The notes under the pieces: model-generated
Told to the model about the DNA's origin: nothing
Databases searched by the model: none
Seen by the model: only the letters and a program-made list of their open reading frames with translations
Shown here: positions 17,056 to 24,930 of the stretch, piece by piece
Position numbering within the stretch: position 1 is the stretch's first letter
Layout of the letters: every line of letters begins with the position of its first letter
Assembly: GCF_913055165.1 (NCBI RefSeq)
Contig: NZ_CAJXJS010000008.1
Coordinates: 22,706 to 86,705, forward strand
Reading direction: 5' to 3'
DNA: 64,000 nucleotides
Source: an uncultured Devosia sp.
Lineage (GTDB): Bacteria; Pseudomonadota; Alphaproteobacteria; Rhizobiales; Devosiaceae
Program-made: the position numbers and the translations under genes

Positions 17056-17599
17056 CTTCTACCCGATTCAGCGGCCACATGGATGGGCTTTGGCGCCGCG
17101 ATCTGTTCTAGTGTGTCAATTTTTTGTACAACAATCTTTATGCAAGTTCAAGGTGACCTTCTGCCCGATCGCAGGGCGCGTGAAGGTTGCGATCCCGTTG
17201 GGGGCTGCTGCTGACCTGCGCTTGGTTCGTCGCTTTCATAAAGGAAGTCTTACAATACGGAGCGATTCTGGGGCGCGAAGCATTGCGCCTGTTCTGCTCA
17301 AGGCGCTGCAGAGGCGGCGTTCATGCCGTAGCGAGTGCTGGCGCTCAGAGAGCGTCCGGCGCTATCGATCGAAAAATTGTGGAACAATAATGGTGGTCAT
17401 GTGGGTGGTGTGCCACCGTCTGTCGGGATAGCCCGGCCTTGCGGGTGGCTCGGCGACAGAATGTGCTTCAGGAGGGGACAAATTCAGAACAATGCGCTTC
17501 CGGCGCTGAGGGTTCGGAAAGTTATGCTCCGCTGCTCACACAAAGATTGTGTTCCGAGAGCGGCCAGTCGGGGTCGTCATATTGAAAGGAATGCACGCT
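17056..17599. other. 544-bp divergent intergenic region
   Basis: This gap lies between the kinase operon (-) and the HAD gene (+). Apart from the TTGTACAA palindrome listed separately and an AT-rich patch around it (17115-17145), I see no gene, RNA or strong hairpin. It should contain promoters for both directions. Confidence 0.45.
17124..17131. promoter_or_regulatory. Candidate GntR/FCD operator TTGTACAA
   Basis: An 8-base perfect palindrome in an AT-rich patch 69 bases upstream of the kinase start. FadR-subfamily regulators commonly bind TNGT...ACNA palindromes, and the operon encodes such a regulator as its last gene. Autoregulation is inferred. Confidence 0.4.
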
Positions 17600-18289
17600 A
17601 TGACCAAGTTCAGGCCTAAGTATATCACCTTCGACTGCTACGGCACGCTGACCAATTTCGACATGGCTGGCGCAGCGCGGCGCGTCTATGCCGAGCGCCT
17701 TTCCGCCGATGCGATGGACAATTTCGTTGAGGCGTTCAGGGGCTATCGCCTGGATGAGGTTCTCGGTGCCTGGAAGCCCTTCGCCGATGTCGTGCACAAT
17801 TCTGTTGAGCGCACCTGCAAGCGCATCGGCATCCAGTTCAAGCCCGAAGACGCGCAGCGCATCTATGACGAAATCCCCACCTGGGGTCCGCACCCGGACG
17901 TTCCCGCGGGTCTGGCCAAGGTCGCCAAGGAAATTCCGCTGGTGATCCTGTCGAACTCGATGAAGAACCTGATCATGTCGAATGTGGAGAAGCTCGGCGC
18001 GCCCTTCCACACCGTCATTACCGCCGAAGAGGTTGGCGCCTACAAGCCTCTTGCAAAGGGTTTCGAGTACATGCTCGACAAGCTCGGCTGCGGTCCCGAA
18101 GACATCACCCATGTGTCGTCTTCCTTCCGTTACGACCTGATGCCGGCCTATGACCTGGGAATCAAGAGCAAGGTCTGGGTCAATCGCGGCCACGAGCCAG
18201 CCAATCCGTTCTACGAATACACCGAAGTCAAGGATATCGGCGGTCTGGCCGCCGCCGTGGGGCTGGAGCCGCTTCTCAAGAGCGCCTGA
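17600..18289 (+). CDS. HAD-superfamily hydrolase, haloacid dehalogenase type II-like
   Basis: A 229-residue HAD hydrolase. Motif I is FDCYGTLTNFD with Asp12 as nucleophile, motif II is LSNS, the motif III Lys is in YKPLAKGF, and the last motif HVSSSFRYDLMPA holds a Ser-rich acidic region. The layout matches type II (S)-2-haloacid dehalogenase-like proteins, most of which are phosphatases or uncharacterised. AAAGGA lies 9 bases before the ATG at 17600. It is divergent from the kinase/phospho-lyase operon, so a phosphatase working on the same phosphorylated intermediate is an attractive but unproven idea. A hairpin with a T run follows. Confidence 0.8.
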   Translation: MTKFRPKYITFDCYGTLTNFDMAGAARRVYAERLSADAMDNFVEAFRGYRLDEVLGAWKPFADVVHNSVERTCKRIGIQFKPEDAQRIYDEIPTWGPHPDVPAGLAKVAKEIPLVILSNSMKNLIMSNVEKLGAPFHTVITAEEVGAYKPLAKGFEYMLDKLGCGPEDITHVSSSFRYDLMPAYDLGIKSKVWVNRGHEPANPFYEYTEVKDIGGLAAAVGLEPLLKSA

Positions 18290-18316
18290 CAGTCACGGGC
18301 GCCGGGAGACTAGAAG

Positions 18317-18342
18317 AAGGGGTGGCCCGGCCGCCCCTTTTT
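18317..18342 (+). terminator. Rho-independent terminator after the HAD gene
   Basis: AAGGGGTGG and CCGCCCCTT form a 9-base stem (one G-T pair) with a CCCGG loop and a short T run. It starts 28 bases after the HAD stop codon. Confidence 0.75.
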
Positions 18343-18490
18343 CCGCGCGGTGCATGTGGCGAAGCAGATTGTGCGGTAAGGGCCGCGCATTCGGCAGAAC
18401 GAGCCGTGACACTCCGGCACAGGCAGCACCGCCTTCCGCGCGGATGGCTGTAGCTTCAGGGCACGTAAAGCCCTGCCGGAAGTTCGAAGA

Positions 18491-19327
18491 GTGCAGACTG
18501 ACACACTGGAATTGACATCGATCGATGCCCGGCACCTGGATGGTGCATGGAACTTGTCGCGTGCGGCGGGCTGGCCGCACCGCCGGGAGGACTGGGCTTT
18601 TTCGCTGTCGGTCAGCGTGGGCATGGTAGCATTGGACGGTGATCGCGTCGTCGGTACCGCCCTGATGACGCCTTTCGGCGGGGAAAGCGCCGCCATCAAT
18701 CTGATTATCGTTGACCAGCGAATGCGGGGGCGCGGACTGGGCCGCAGGCTGACCTCAGCCGCCCTGGCTCTGGCAGGCGACCGGACCTGTCGCCTAGTTG
18801 CCACCGCCGACGGTTTGCCACTCTATGAAAAGCTCGGCTTCAGGGCGACGCAGGAAATCTATCAGCATCAGGGCTTCGTCGAAGTCAGCCAGCCTCTCGT
18901 CGGCATCGAATGGGCTGACACCGCCAGCCTGCCCGATCTGGCTGCACTGGATGGCCAGGCCTGTGGCGGTGATCGCCGAAACCTTCTGGAGCAGATTGCG
19001 GCCGGCGGGCAATTTGCCATTCTGCGCCGGTCCGGCGCCATCGCCGCCTTCGCGGCCGTACGGCCGTTTGGCCGGGGCCAGGTGATCGGACCGGTCGTGG
19101 CGCCCGACGAGGAAACGGCCCGCCAGTTGATCCGCTTTGTTGCCGCGTCGCGGGAAGGGCAGTTCCTGCGCATCGACGTGCCTGGCGACAGCGGCCTTTC
19201 CCATTGGCTGGACGGGCTCGGGTTCACCCATGTCGGCGGCGGCATGGCCATGACGCGCGGCGCTAGCAGCTCGCGCCAGCCTTCGATCGCACGGACCTTT
19301 GCCCTGGCCAGCCAGGCATTCGGATAA
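18491..19327 (+). CDS. Twin-domain GNAT acetyltransferase, paralogue 1
   Basis: A 278-residue protein starting at GTG, with an N-terminal GNAT domain and a C-terminal Acetyltransf_18 (YitH)-like domain. The acetyl-CoA loop is visible as RMRGRGLGRRLT (about residues 77-88). Near the N-terminus is GWPHRREDW, near the centre RPFGRGQVIGPVVA, and the end reads FALASQAFG. The same blocks recur in the proteins at 26554 and 43150. The gene ends 14 bases before an aminotransferase gene and is probably co-transcribed with it. It may acetylate an amino intermediate or the imported substrate. The acceptor is unknown. Confidence 0.82.
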   Translation: MQTDTLELTSIDARHLDGAWNLSRAAGWPHRREDWAFSLSVSVGMVALDGDRVVGTALMTPFGGESAAINLIIVDQRMRGRGLGRRLTSAALALAGDRTCRLVATADGLPLYEKLGFRATQEIYQHQGFVEVSQPLVGIEWADTASLPDLAALDGQACGGDRRNLLEQIAAGGQFAILRRSGAIAAFAAVRPFGRGQVIGPVVAPDEETARQLIRFVAASREGQFLRIDVPGDSGLSHWLDGLGFTHVGGGMAMTRGASSSRQPSIARTFALASQAFG

Positions 19328-19341
19328 CAAGGATCTTGCAA

Positions 19342-20712
19342 ATGTACGCCAACTCTATCGTCGAACTCGACCGGGCCCACCTGATCCACCCCGTTGCCTC
19401 ATGGCGCGGCCACGAAAAGGCGGGCGTCCGCCTGCTGCAGTCGGGCAAGGGTGCCTGGGTGATCGATGTGACGGGCCGCCAACTGGTGGACGGGTTTTCC
19501 GGGCTGTGGTGCGTCAATGCCGGCTATGGCCACGAGAGCATCGTTGAAGCCGCAGCAAAGCAGATGCGGGAGCTGCCCTATGCGACCGGCTATTTCGGGC
19601 TGGGCAGTGAGCCGGCGGCGCGCCTCGCCGCTGAACTGGCCGAGCGGACGCCGGGCGATCTCGACCACGTCTACTTCACCCTGGGCGGTTCGGACGCCGT
19701 CGATACGGCGGTGCGGTTCATCCGCTACTATTTCGGCGCCAGGGGCGAACCGCAGCGCGACCAGTTCATCTCGCTCGAGCAGGGTTACCATGGCTCAACC
19801 ACGGTCGGCGCCGGGCTGACGGCGCTGCCGGTCTTCCACCAGGGTTTTGGCCTGCCCTTCCCCTGGCAGCACAAGATCGCCTCGCACTATCCCTACCGCA
19901 GCACAGTAACCTCGGACGCCGAGATCATCACGGCTTCGGTGGCGGCGCTTAAGACCAAAGTAGCCGAGATCGGACCCGACCGGGTGGCGGCATTCTTCGC
20001 CGAACCCATCCAGGGGTCGGGCGGGGTGATCGTGCCGCCGCGCGGGTGGATGAAGGCGATGCGCGAGACGTGCCGCGACCTCGGCATCCTCTTCGTGGCC
20101 GATGAGGTGATCACTGGCTTCGGGCGTACCGGCCCGCTGTTTGCTTGTTCCGAGGACGAGATCGTGCCGGACCTCATGACCGTGGCCAAGGGCCTGACCT
20201 CGGGTTACGCGCCCATGGGCGCGGTGTTCCTCACCGAGCATGTCTATCAGACCATCGCCGATGGCGCTGGCGCCGCGATGGTGGGGCACGGCTTTACCTA
20301 TTCGGCCCATCCCGTCAGTGCCGCCGTAGGCCTCGAAGTCTTGCGCCTTTACGAAGAAGGCGGCCTGCTCGAGAATGGCCGCGTCATGGGCGCCAGGCTG
20401 CTCGCGGGGCTGAACAGCCTCAAGGACCATCCTCTGGTTGGCGATGTGCGCGGCCGCGGCATGCTGGCCGCCGTGGAACTGGTGACGGACAAGCAGGCAA
20501 AGACCCCTTTGCCGGCAGCGTCCCAGCCTAGCAAGCGCATCTTCGACCGGGCATGGGATAATGGCCTCATCATCCGCGCCTTTGCGCAGGGCGTTCTGGG
20601 TTATGCCCCGGCGCTGTGCTGCACGGCAGATGACATCGACGCCATCATTGAGCGGACCCGCACGGTGCTCGATCTGACTTTGGCCGACCCTGACGTCCGC
20701 AGCGCTCTGTAG
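19342..20712 (+). CDS. Class III omega-aminotransferase
   Basis: A 456-residue PLP enzyme with DEV (254-256), Schiff-base Lys283 in TVAKGLTSG, the cofactor phosphate contact GSDAV (116-120) and the substrate-side EPIQGSGG. It resembles the beta-alanine/putrescine/4-aminobutyrate-pyruvate aminotransferase group, which converts an amine to a semialdehyde with pyruvate or 2-oxoglutarate as acceptor. The ATG at 19342 was chosen over an in-frame TTG at 19336. With the succinate-semialdehyde-type dehydrogenase at 24931 it could form an amine-to-acid route. It is clearly different from the AGXT2L-type enzymes at 14618 and 62124. Confidence 0.87.
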   Translation: MYANSIVELDRAHLIHPVASWRGHEKAGVRLLQSGKGAWVIDVTGRQLVDGFSGLWCVNAGYGHESIVEAAAKQMRELPYATGYFGLGSEPAARLAAELAERTPGDLDHVYFTLGGSDAVDTAVRFIRYYFGARGEPQRDQFISLEQGYHGSTTVGAGLTALPVFHQGFGLPFPWQHKIASHYPYRSTVTSDAEIITASVAALKTKVAEIGPDRVAAFFAEPIQGSGGVIVPPRGWMKAMRETCRDLGILFVADEVITGFGRTGPLFACSEDEIVPDLMTVAKGLTSGYAPMGAVFLTEHVYQTIADGAGAAMVGHGFTYSAHPVSAAVGLEVLRLYEEGGLLENGRVMGARLLAGLNSLKDHPLVGDVRGRGMLAAVELVTDKQAKTPLPAASQPSKRIFDRAWDNGLIIRAFAQGVLGYAPALCCTADDIDAIIERTRTVLDLTLADPDVRSAL

Positions 20713-20739
20713 CGAAGGGCGGGCCGTGAGGCCGCGAAC

Positions 20740-21501
20740 CTAGATGAGATAGTGGACGTGGGGCCGTCCGTGGTGCGGGCTGGAGTCGATCCGAGCCTCC
20801 ACGCGAAAGACGTCTCGCATCAGGGTCTCGCTCAGGATGTCTTCCGGCGCGCCCTGAGCCACAACCTTGCCGGCATCCAGGACCAGCAACTGGTCGCAGA
20901 ACATGGCCGCGTGGTTGATGTCATGCAGGGCAACCACGGTGGTTAGGGCAAGTTCGCCAACCAGCTTGAGCAAAGCGATCTGATGCTGAATGTCGAGGTG
21001 GTTGGTAGGCTCGTCCAGAAGCAGTTCACGGGGAGATTGGGCCAGGGCGCGCGCAAGATGAACGCGCTGGCGCTCGCCGCCCGACAGGCTGTGCCAGTTT
21101 CGGTCCGCCCGGCCCCACATGCCGACGCGATCAAGGGCCGCAATGACGGCTTCTTCGTCCACCACGGTCCAGCCACTGAGCGGGGAGCGATGCGGGATAC
21201 GGCCAAGGGTCACCACATCGCGGACGCGCACATTGGCCTCGGTCGTCGCATGCTGCTCAACAAGGGCCATGCGGCGGGCGAGGGCGCGGCGACCAATGGC
21301 CTGAATGTCCCGTCCTTCGAGCAACACTTGCCCGCTTGCCGGCCGTCGCAATCCGGCCAGCAGGCGCAGCAGCGAGGACTTGCCTGACCCGTTCGGGCCG
21401 AGCAGGCCCAGAACCTTGCCGGGCGGCACGGAGAGGGACACGTCGTTGACGATGTTGATCTTGCCCACGGACCAGCAGAGGTTTTGTGCACTGATGCTCA
21501 T
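20740..21501 (-). CDS. FecE/BtuD-type ABC transporter ATPase
   Basis: A 253-residue ATP-binding subunit. Walker A is GPNGSGKSS (about residues 36-44), the signature is LSGGERQRVHLARAL, Walker B is LLLDEPTNHLD, and the switch His is in VALHDINHA. It belongs to the iron-siderophore/cobalamin importer class. Its start overlaps the permease stop by 4 bases (ATGA). The reading frame continues to 21876 but that extension lies inside the permease gene and is a shadow. It is the last gene of a three-gene minus-strand operon. Confidence 0.9.
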   Translation of the reverse strand: MSISAQNLCWSVGKINIVNDVSLSVPPGKVLGLLGPNGSGKSSLLRLLAGLRRPASGQVLLEGRDIQAIGRRALARRMALVEQHATTEANVRVRDVVTLGRIPHRSPLSGWTVVDEEAVIAALDRVGMWGRADRNWHSLSGGERQRVHLARALAQSPRELLLDEPTNHLDIQHQIALLKLVGELALTTVVALHDINHAAMFCDQLLVLDAGKVVAQGAPEDILSETLMRDVFRVEARIDSSPHHGRPHVHYLI

Positions 21502-22538
21502 GCGGCCCCCTTGGCGCGATAGAGAATGATCGAGAAGGCCGGCACGCCGACCAGTGCCGTAACCACCCCTATAGGCAGAATCTGCTGGGGCAGGATTACG
21601 CGCGAGACGATATCGGCCAGGACCATGAAAATGCCGCCCGCCACAACACATGTGGGCAGCAGGCGCGCATGGTTGTGCCCCACGATGAAGCGCGCCGCAT
21701 GCGGTACGACGAGCCCGACGAAGCCAATGGAGCCCACCATGGAAACAATCGTTGCGGTCATCATGGCGGTGATGCCTAAGAGCACCAGCCTCACGGTCCC
21801 TACCGGTATGCCGAGTGAAGCCGCTGCATCGTCGCCAAAGGCGAAAGCGTCGAGCGCCCGCGCGTAATAGAGGCACACCAAAAGGCCGACGGCCACGACC
21901 ACCAGCACCAGTTGGAATTCCGGCCAGCGCACGCCGCCAAAGCTGCCCAGCAGCCAGAACATGACATCCCGCGCCTGTTGCGCATTGCCAGATGTCGTGA
22001 CGATATAGGAGGTCAGTGCATTGAAAAGCTGCGATGCCGCGACGCCTGCCAGGATCGTCTTGCTCGGCCCGCCGCGTCCGCCATTCGACAGCATGGCGAC
22101 AAAGGTGAAGGCGGCAAAGGCGCCGGCGAAAGCGCCTGCCGAAAGCGATATTGTCCCGGCGCCAACGCCAAGGACGATAATGCCGACAGCGCCCGTCGAG
22201 GCACCGGCCGAAATGCCCAGCACATAGGGCTCCGCCAACGGATTGCGCAACAGCGCCTGCAACACCGCCCCGCAGATGGCCAGGCCCGCACCGCAGCAGG
22301 CCGCCACCAGTGCCCGGCTCAGGCGATAGTCCCAGATGACGCTTTCCTGGATCGGGGGCAGGTCAATGGCCGTCCAGCCAAGCCGGTTCGTCACGGCGGC
22401 GAAAGTTGTCTCGATCGGGATCGGCATTTCTCCAATGCCGGTGCCCGCCGCGATCGCGACCAGCAGCACAAGGCCACCCAATGCGAAAAACAGGCCGAGA
22501 CCGGCCTGTTCCCATGTCTTGCGCGCAGGCGTGCTCAC
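21498..22538 (-). CDS. FecCD-family ABC transporter permease
   Basis: A 346-residue permease with about ten membrane helices and the FecCD signatures GAVLQALLRNPLAEPYVLGISAG (early) and GFVGLVVPHAAR near residue 255. It would form a homodimeric channel for a metal chelate such as an iron-siderophore complex. It overlaps both neighbouring operon genes by 4 bases, which implies coupled translation. The ligand cannot be set from sequence, and no cobalamin riboswitch is visible upstream of the operon. Confidence 0.9.
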   Translation of the reverse strand: MSTPARKTWEQAGLGLFFALGGLVLLVAIAAGTGIGEMPIPIETTFAAVTNRLGWTAIDLPPIQESVIWDYRLSRALVAACCGAGLAICGAVLQALLRNPLAEPYVLGISAGASTGAVGIIVLGVGAGTISLSAGAFAGAFAAFTFVAMLSNGGRGGPSKTILAGVAASQLFNALTSYIVTTSGNAQQARDVMFWLLGSFGGVRWPEFQLVLVVVAVGLLVCLYYARALDAFAFGDDAAASLGIPVGTVRLVLLGITAMMTATIVSMVGSIGFVGLVVPHAARFIVGHNHARLLPTCVVAGGIFMVLADIVSRVILPQQILPIGVVTALVGVPAFSIILYRAKGAA

Positions 22539-23554
22539 TTGCCCAGGCCGAGCTTTGCCAGTTGGTCAGCCACTTCCTCGGCACCGTAAATGGTGCGGAT
22601 GGTCGGGTTCATCGCGGACGCCTGCATCACCACGATGCGGCCTTGCTTGACCGCATCGAGCTGGCTCACCGCCGGATCGGAGTTGAGGAAGGCGATCTTG
22701 TTCTCGGCCCTGTCGAGCTCCCAGCGATTGCGATCGGACTCACCGACAACGATCACGTCTGGATTGGCGGCCATGATGCCTTCCCAGCTCACGGTGGGCC
22801 ATTCGGCCTCGGTATCGATGGCATTGTGTCCGCCCAGCAGGTCGGCGATGAAGCCCGAGGCGCCGTTCTTGCCGCCCAGGTAGGCGTCGTCGGCGGGGGA
22901 GGGGCTGGAGAACCAGAAGACATAGGACAGGTCAGCATTGTCGGCGCCGACGCGGGCCCGCAGCGCCGCTTCACGAGCCTTAAACTCGGAGATCAGGGAC
23001 TGGCCGCGGTCCTGCACGTCGAAGATCTGCGAGAGCTCGTCGATCTCCTGATAGACATAGTCCATGTTCCAGAGATAGTCGCGGCTGCCATAGGCGTCCT
23101 TGGTGTCGTGCGTCACCGCGCAGATGCCGGGGGCGAGATAGCTGCCGATGCCAAGGCGCTCGAAGTCCTCTCGCTTGGCGACCTTGCTGTCCGGCCCCAT
23201 CAGAATGGGTAGCTGTGCCGCAACGAAATCGGGATTCTCAGCCAGCACCGATTCGAGACTGGGGGTTTCGACGCTCAACAGTTTGACGCTGTCATTGGCT
23301 TCCTGCAGCTCGGGCAGAACCTTTGTCGGCCAGAAGGCTGTTCCCACCATCCGGTCTTCCAGCCCGAGCAACAGCATGATCTCGGCGCTGTTCTGGCCCA
23401 GGGCGACCGCACGTTCGGGAGCCTTTTCAAAGGTCACCGAGACGCCGCAATTGTCGAGTGTCAGAGGATAGGTAGTGGGAGCGGCGAAGGTCGGCGTTGT
23501 GATGATGCATAACGAAACGGCAAGCAGTGCCACGAGGTCTTTTGCTGGAGACAT
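22535..23554 (-). CDS. Periplasmic metal-chelate binding protein (FecB/BtuF type)
   Basis: A 339-residue exported binding protein with a signal peptide (LVALLAVSLCIITTPTFA, about residues 8-25) and a PeriplasBP_2 fold. The conserved lead-in RAVALGQNSAEIMLLLGLEDRM occupies about 48-69. It is the first gene of the FecBCD-like operon, ending in a 4-base overlap with the permease. A siderophore or other metal chelate is the likely ligand. A TonB receptor is not present in the window. The gene is divergent from a tartrate/D-malate dehydrogenase gene. Confidence 0.87.
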   Translation of the reverse strand: MSPAKDLVALLAVSLCIITTPTFAAPTTYPLTLDNCGVSVTFEKAPERAVALGQNSAEIMLLLGLEDRMVGTAFWPTKVLPELQEANDSVKLLSVETPSLESVLAENPDFVAAQLPILMGPDSKVAKREDFERLGIGSYLAPGICAVTHDTKDAYGSRDYLWNMDYVYQEIDELSQIFDVQDRGQSLISEFKAREAALRARVGADNADLSYVFWFSSPSPADDAYLGGKNGASGFIADLLGGHNAIDTEAEWPTVSWEGIMAANPDVIVVGESDRNRWELDRAENKIAFLNSDPAVSQLDAVKQGRIVVMQASAMNPTIRTIYGAEEVADQLAKLGLGK

Positions 23555-23872
23555 GGAGCGTTCCTTGAGAGCTTGAAAGCGAGCGGGGCCATCGGCGCAC
23601 GTGCTCTATTCGTCTGGTGCGCAGAAAACAAGATCAAAAAAGTCATGTTATAATGTCCTGGCTTGCCAGCCGCGTCATCCAGCTCTCCGGTGAACAGCGC
23701 CGCACACACACCCGAAAACTCGAACTGATATGCCGCTAAAGCCGACTCTTTCAGCGCAATCTGCCGTGCAGAGAGCCGATGATATGAAGGCCTGCCCAGA
23801 CAAACTGCCCCCGGTGTGGGCGCTTCTGTCGCAGCCATTCCTGGACCTAATATTTTCTGAGCGTGAGGATAC
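23555..23872. other. 318-bp divergent intergenic region
   Basis: This gap lies between the metal-chelate binding protein gene (-) and the tartrate/D-malate dehydrogenase gene (+). It contains the AT-rich ATGTTATAAT element listed separately. No gene or strong hairpin is visible. Confidence 0.4.
23645..23654 (-). promoter_or_regulatory. Possible metal-regulator (Zur-like) half site
   Basis: ATGTTATAAT matches one half of the Zur-type box ATGTTATA...TATAACAT, but the second half is not conserved. It lies about 90 bases upstream of the binding-protein start. It may equally be an ordinary -10 region. Confidence 0.2.
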
Positions 23873-24916
23873 ATGAAGACCTATTCCATCGCCCTCATCC
23901 CTGGTGACGGGATCGGCCCAACCGTCACCGATGCGGCCTGGCAGGTGGTCGAAGCAGTCGCGCGCGGTTCCGGCTTTGCCCTCGAGGGCACGCGCCTGCC
24001 CTGGTCGTGCGACCTCTATCTGGAAACCGGCGCGATGATGCCGGAGGACGGTATTGCAGTTCTGCGCGATCATGACGCCATTCTGCTCGGCGCTGTCGGC
24101 TGGCCGGCCAAGGTCCCAGATTCCATCTCGCTGCATGGCCTGCTGCTGCCCATCCGCAAGGCCTTCCGGCAATATGCCAATATTCGGCCCCACCGGCTGC
24201 TGCCGGGGGTGGAGGGGCCGTTGCGGAAATCGGAATTCGATATCCTCTGCGTGCGCGAAAACACCGAGGGCGAATATTCAGGGGCCGGCGGGCGCGTCCA
24301 TCAGGGAAGCGCGGACGAGGTTGCTGTCGAAACCGCTATTTTCACCCGCAAGGGCGTGGAACGCATCCTGCGCTTCGGCTTCGAGCAGGCGCGCAAGCGA
24401 CGCGGCAAGCTGGCCTCGGTCACCAAATCCAATGCTCAGCGGCACTCGATGGTGTTCTGGGACGAGGTGACCCGCGAATTGGGGCGCGAATACGCCGATG
24501 TCGAGGTCACGAGCTATCACATCGACGCCATGGCAGCCCGCATGGTCATGGCCCCGGAGACGCTGGATGTCGTGGTCGCCTCGAACCTTTTCGGCGACGT
24601 GCTGACTGATCTGGGTGCGGCTATTCAGGGTGGGCTCGGCTTTGCGGCATCGGCAAATCTCAACCCGGATCGCACCACCCCGTCCATGTTCGAGCCGGTG
24701 CATGGCTCGGCTCCCGATATTGCCCATCTGGGCATCGCCAACCCCATTGCCGCGATCTGGTCCGCCTCGATGATGCTCGACCATCTCGGGGAGGCCGACG
24801 CGGCCATCCGCATCATTGGGGCCATCGAACGGGTTACTGCCCGCGGCATTGGCACCGTCCCTGGCAAGCACAAGACAGATGAAATCACCCGCGCCGTCCT
24901 GGCGGCGCTGGACTGA
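23873..24916 (+). CDS. Tartrate / D-malate dehydrogenase family (isocitrate-isopropylmalate DH fold)
   Basis: A 347-residue beta-decarboxylating dehydrogenase. It opens with IALIPGDGIGP, has the substrate-binding block RENTEGEYSG, the Lys in SVTKSNAQRHS, the metal ligands in DAMAARMVM and LFGDVLTDLGAAIQGGLG, and the NAD-binding EPVHGSAPDIA. The pattern fits DmlA/TtuC-like enzymes acting on D-malate or tartrate more than LeuB. The SSADH gene starts 14 bases after its stop, so the two are probably one operon. Together they could funnel a C4 acid or semialdehyde into central metabolism. Confidence 0.85.
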   Translation: MKTYSIALIPGDGIGPTVTDAAWQVVEAVARGSGFALEGTRLPWSCDLYLETGAMMPEDGIAVLRDHDAILLGAVGWPAKVPDSISLHGLLLPIRKAFRQYANIRPHRLLPGVEGPLRKSEFDILCVRENTEGEYSGAGGRVHQGSADEVAVETAIFTRKGVERILRFGFEQARKRRGKLASVTKSNAQRHSMVFWDEVTRELGREYADVEVTSYHIDAMAARMVMAPETLDVVVASNLFGDVLTDLGAAIQGGLGFAASANLNPDRTTPSMFEPVHGSAPDIAHLGIANPIAAIWSASMMLDHLGEADAAIRIIGAIERVTARGIGTVPGKHKTDEITRAVLAALD

Positions 24917-24930
24917 CATGGAGCACTGAA

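Noticed and set aside
20740..23872. Cobalamin importer with a B12 riboswitch
   Set aside because: The proteins are of the BtuCDF/FecBCD class, but no cobalamin-riboswitch-like leader was recognisable upstream of 23554.
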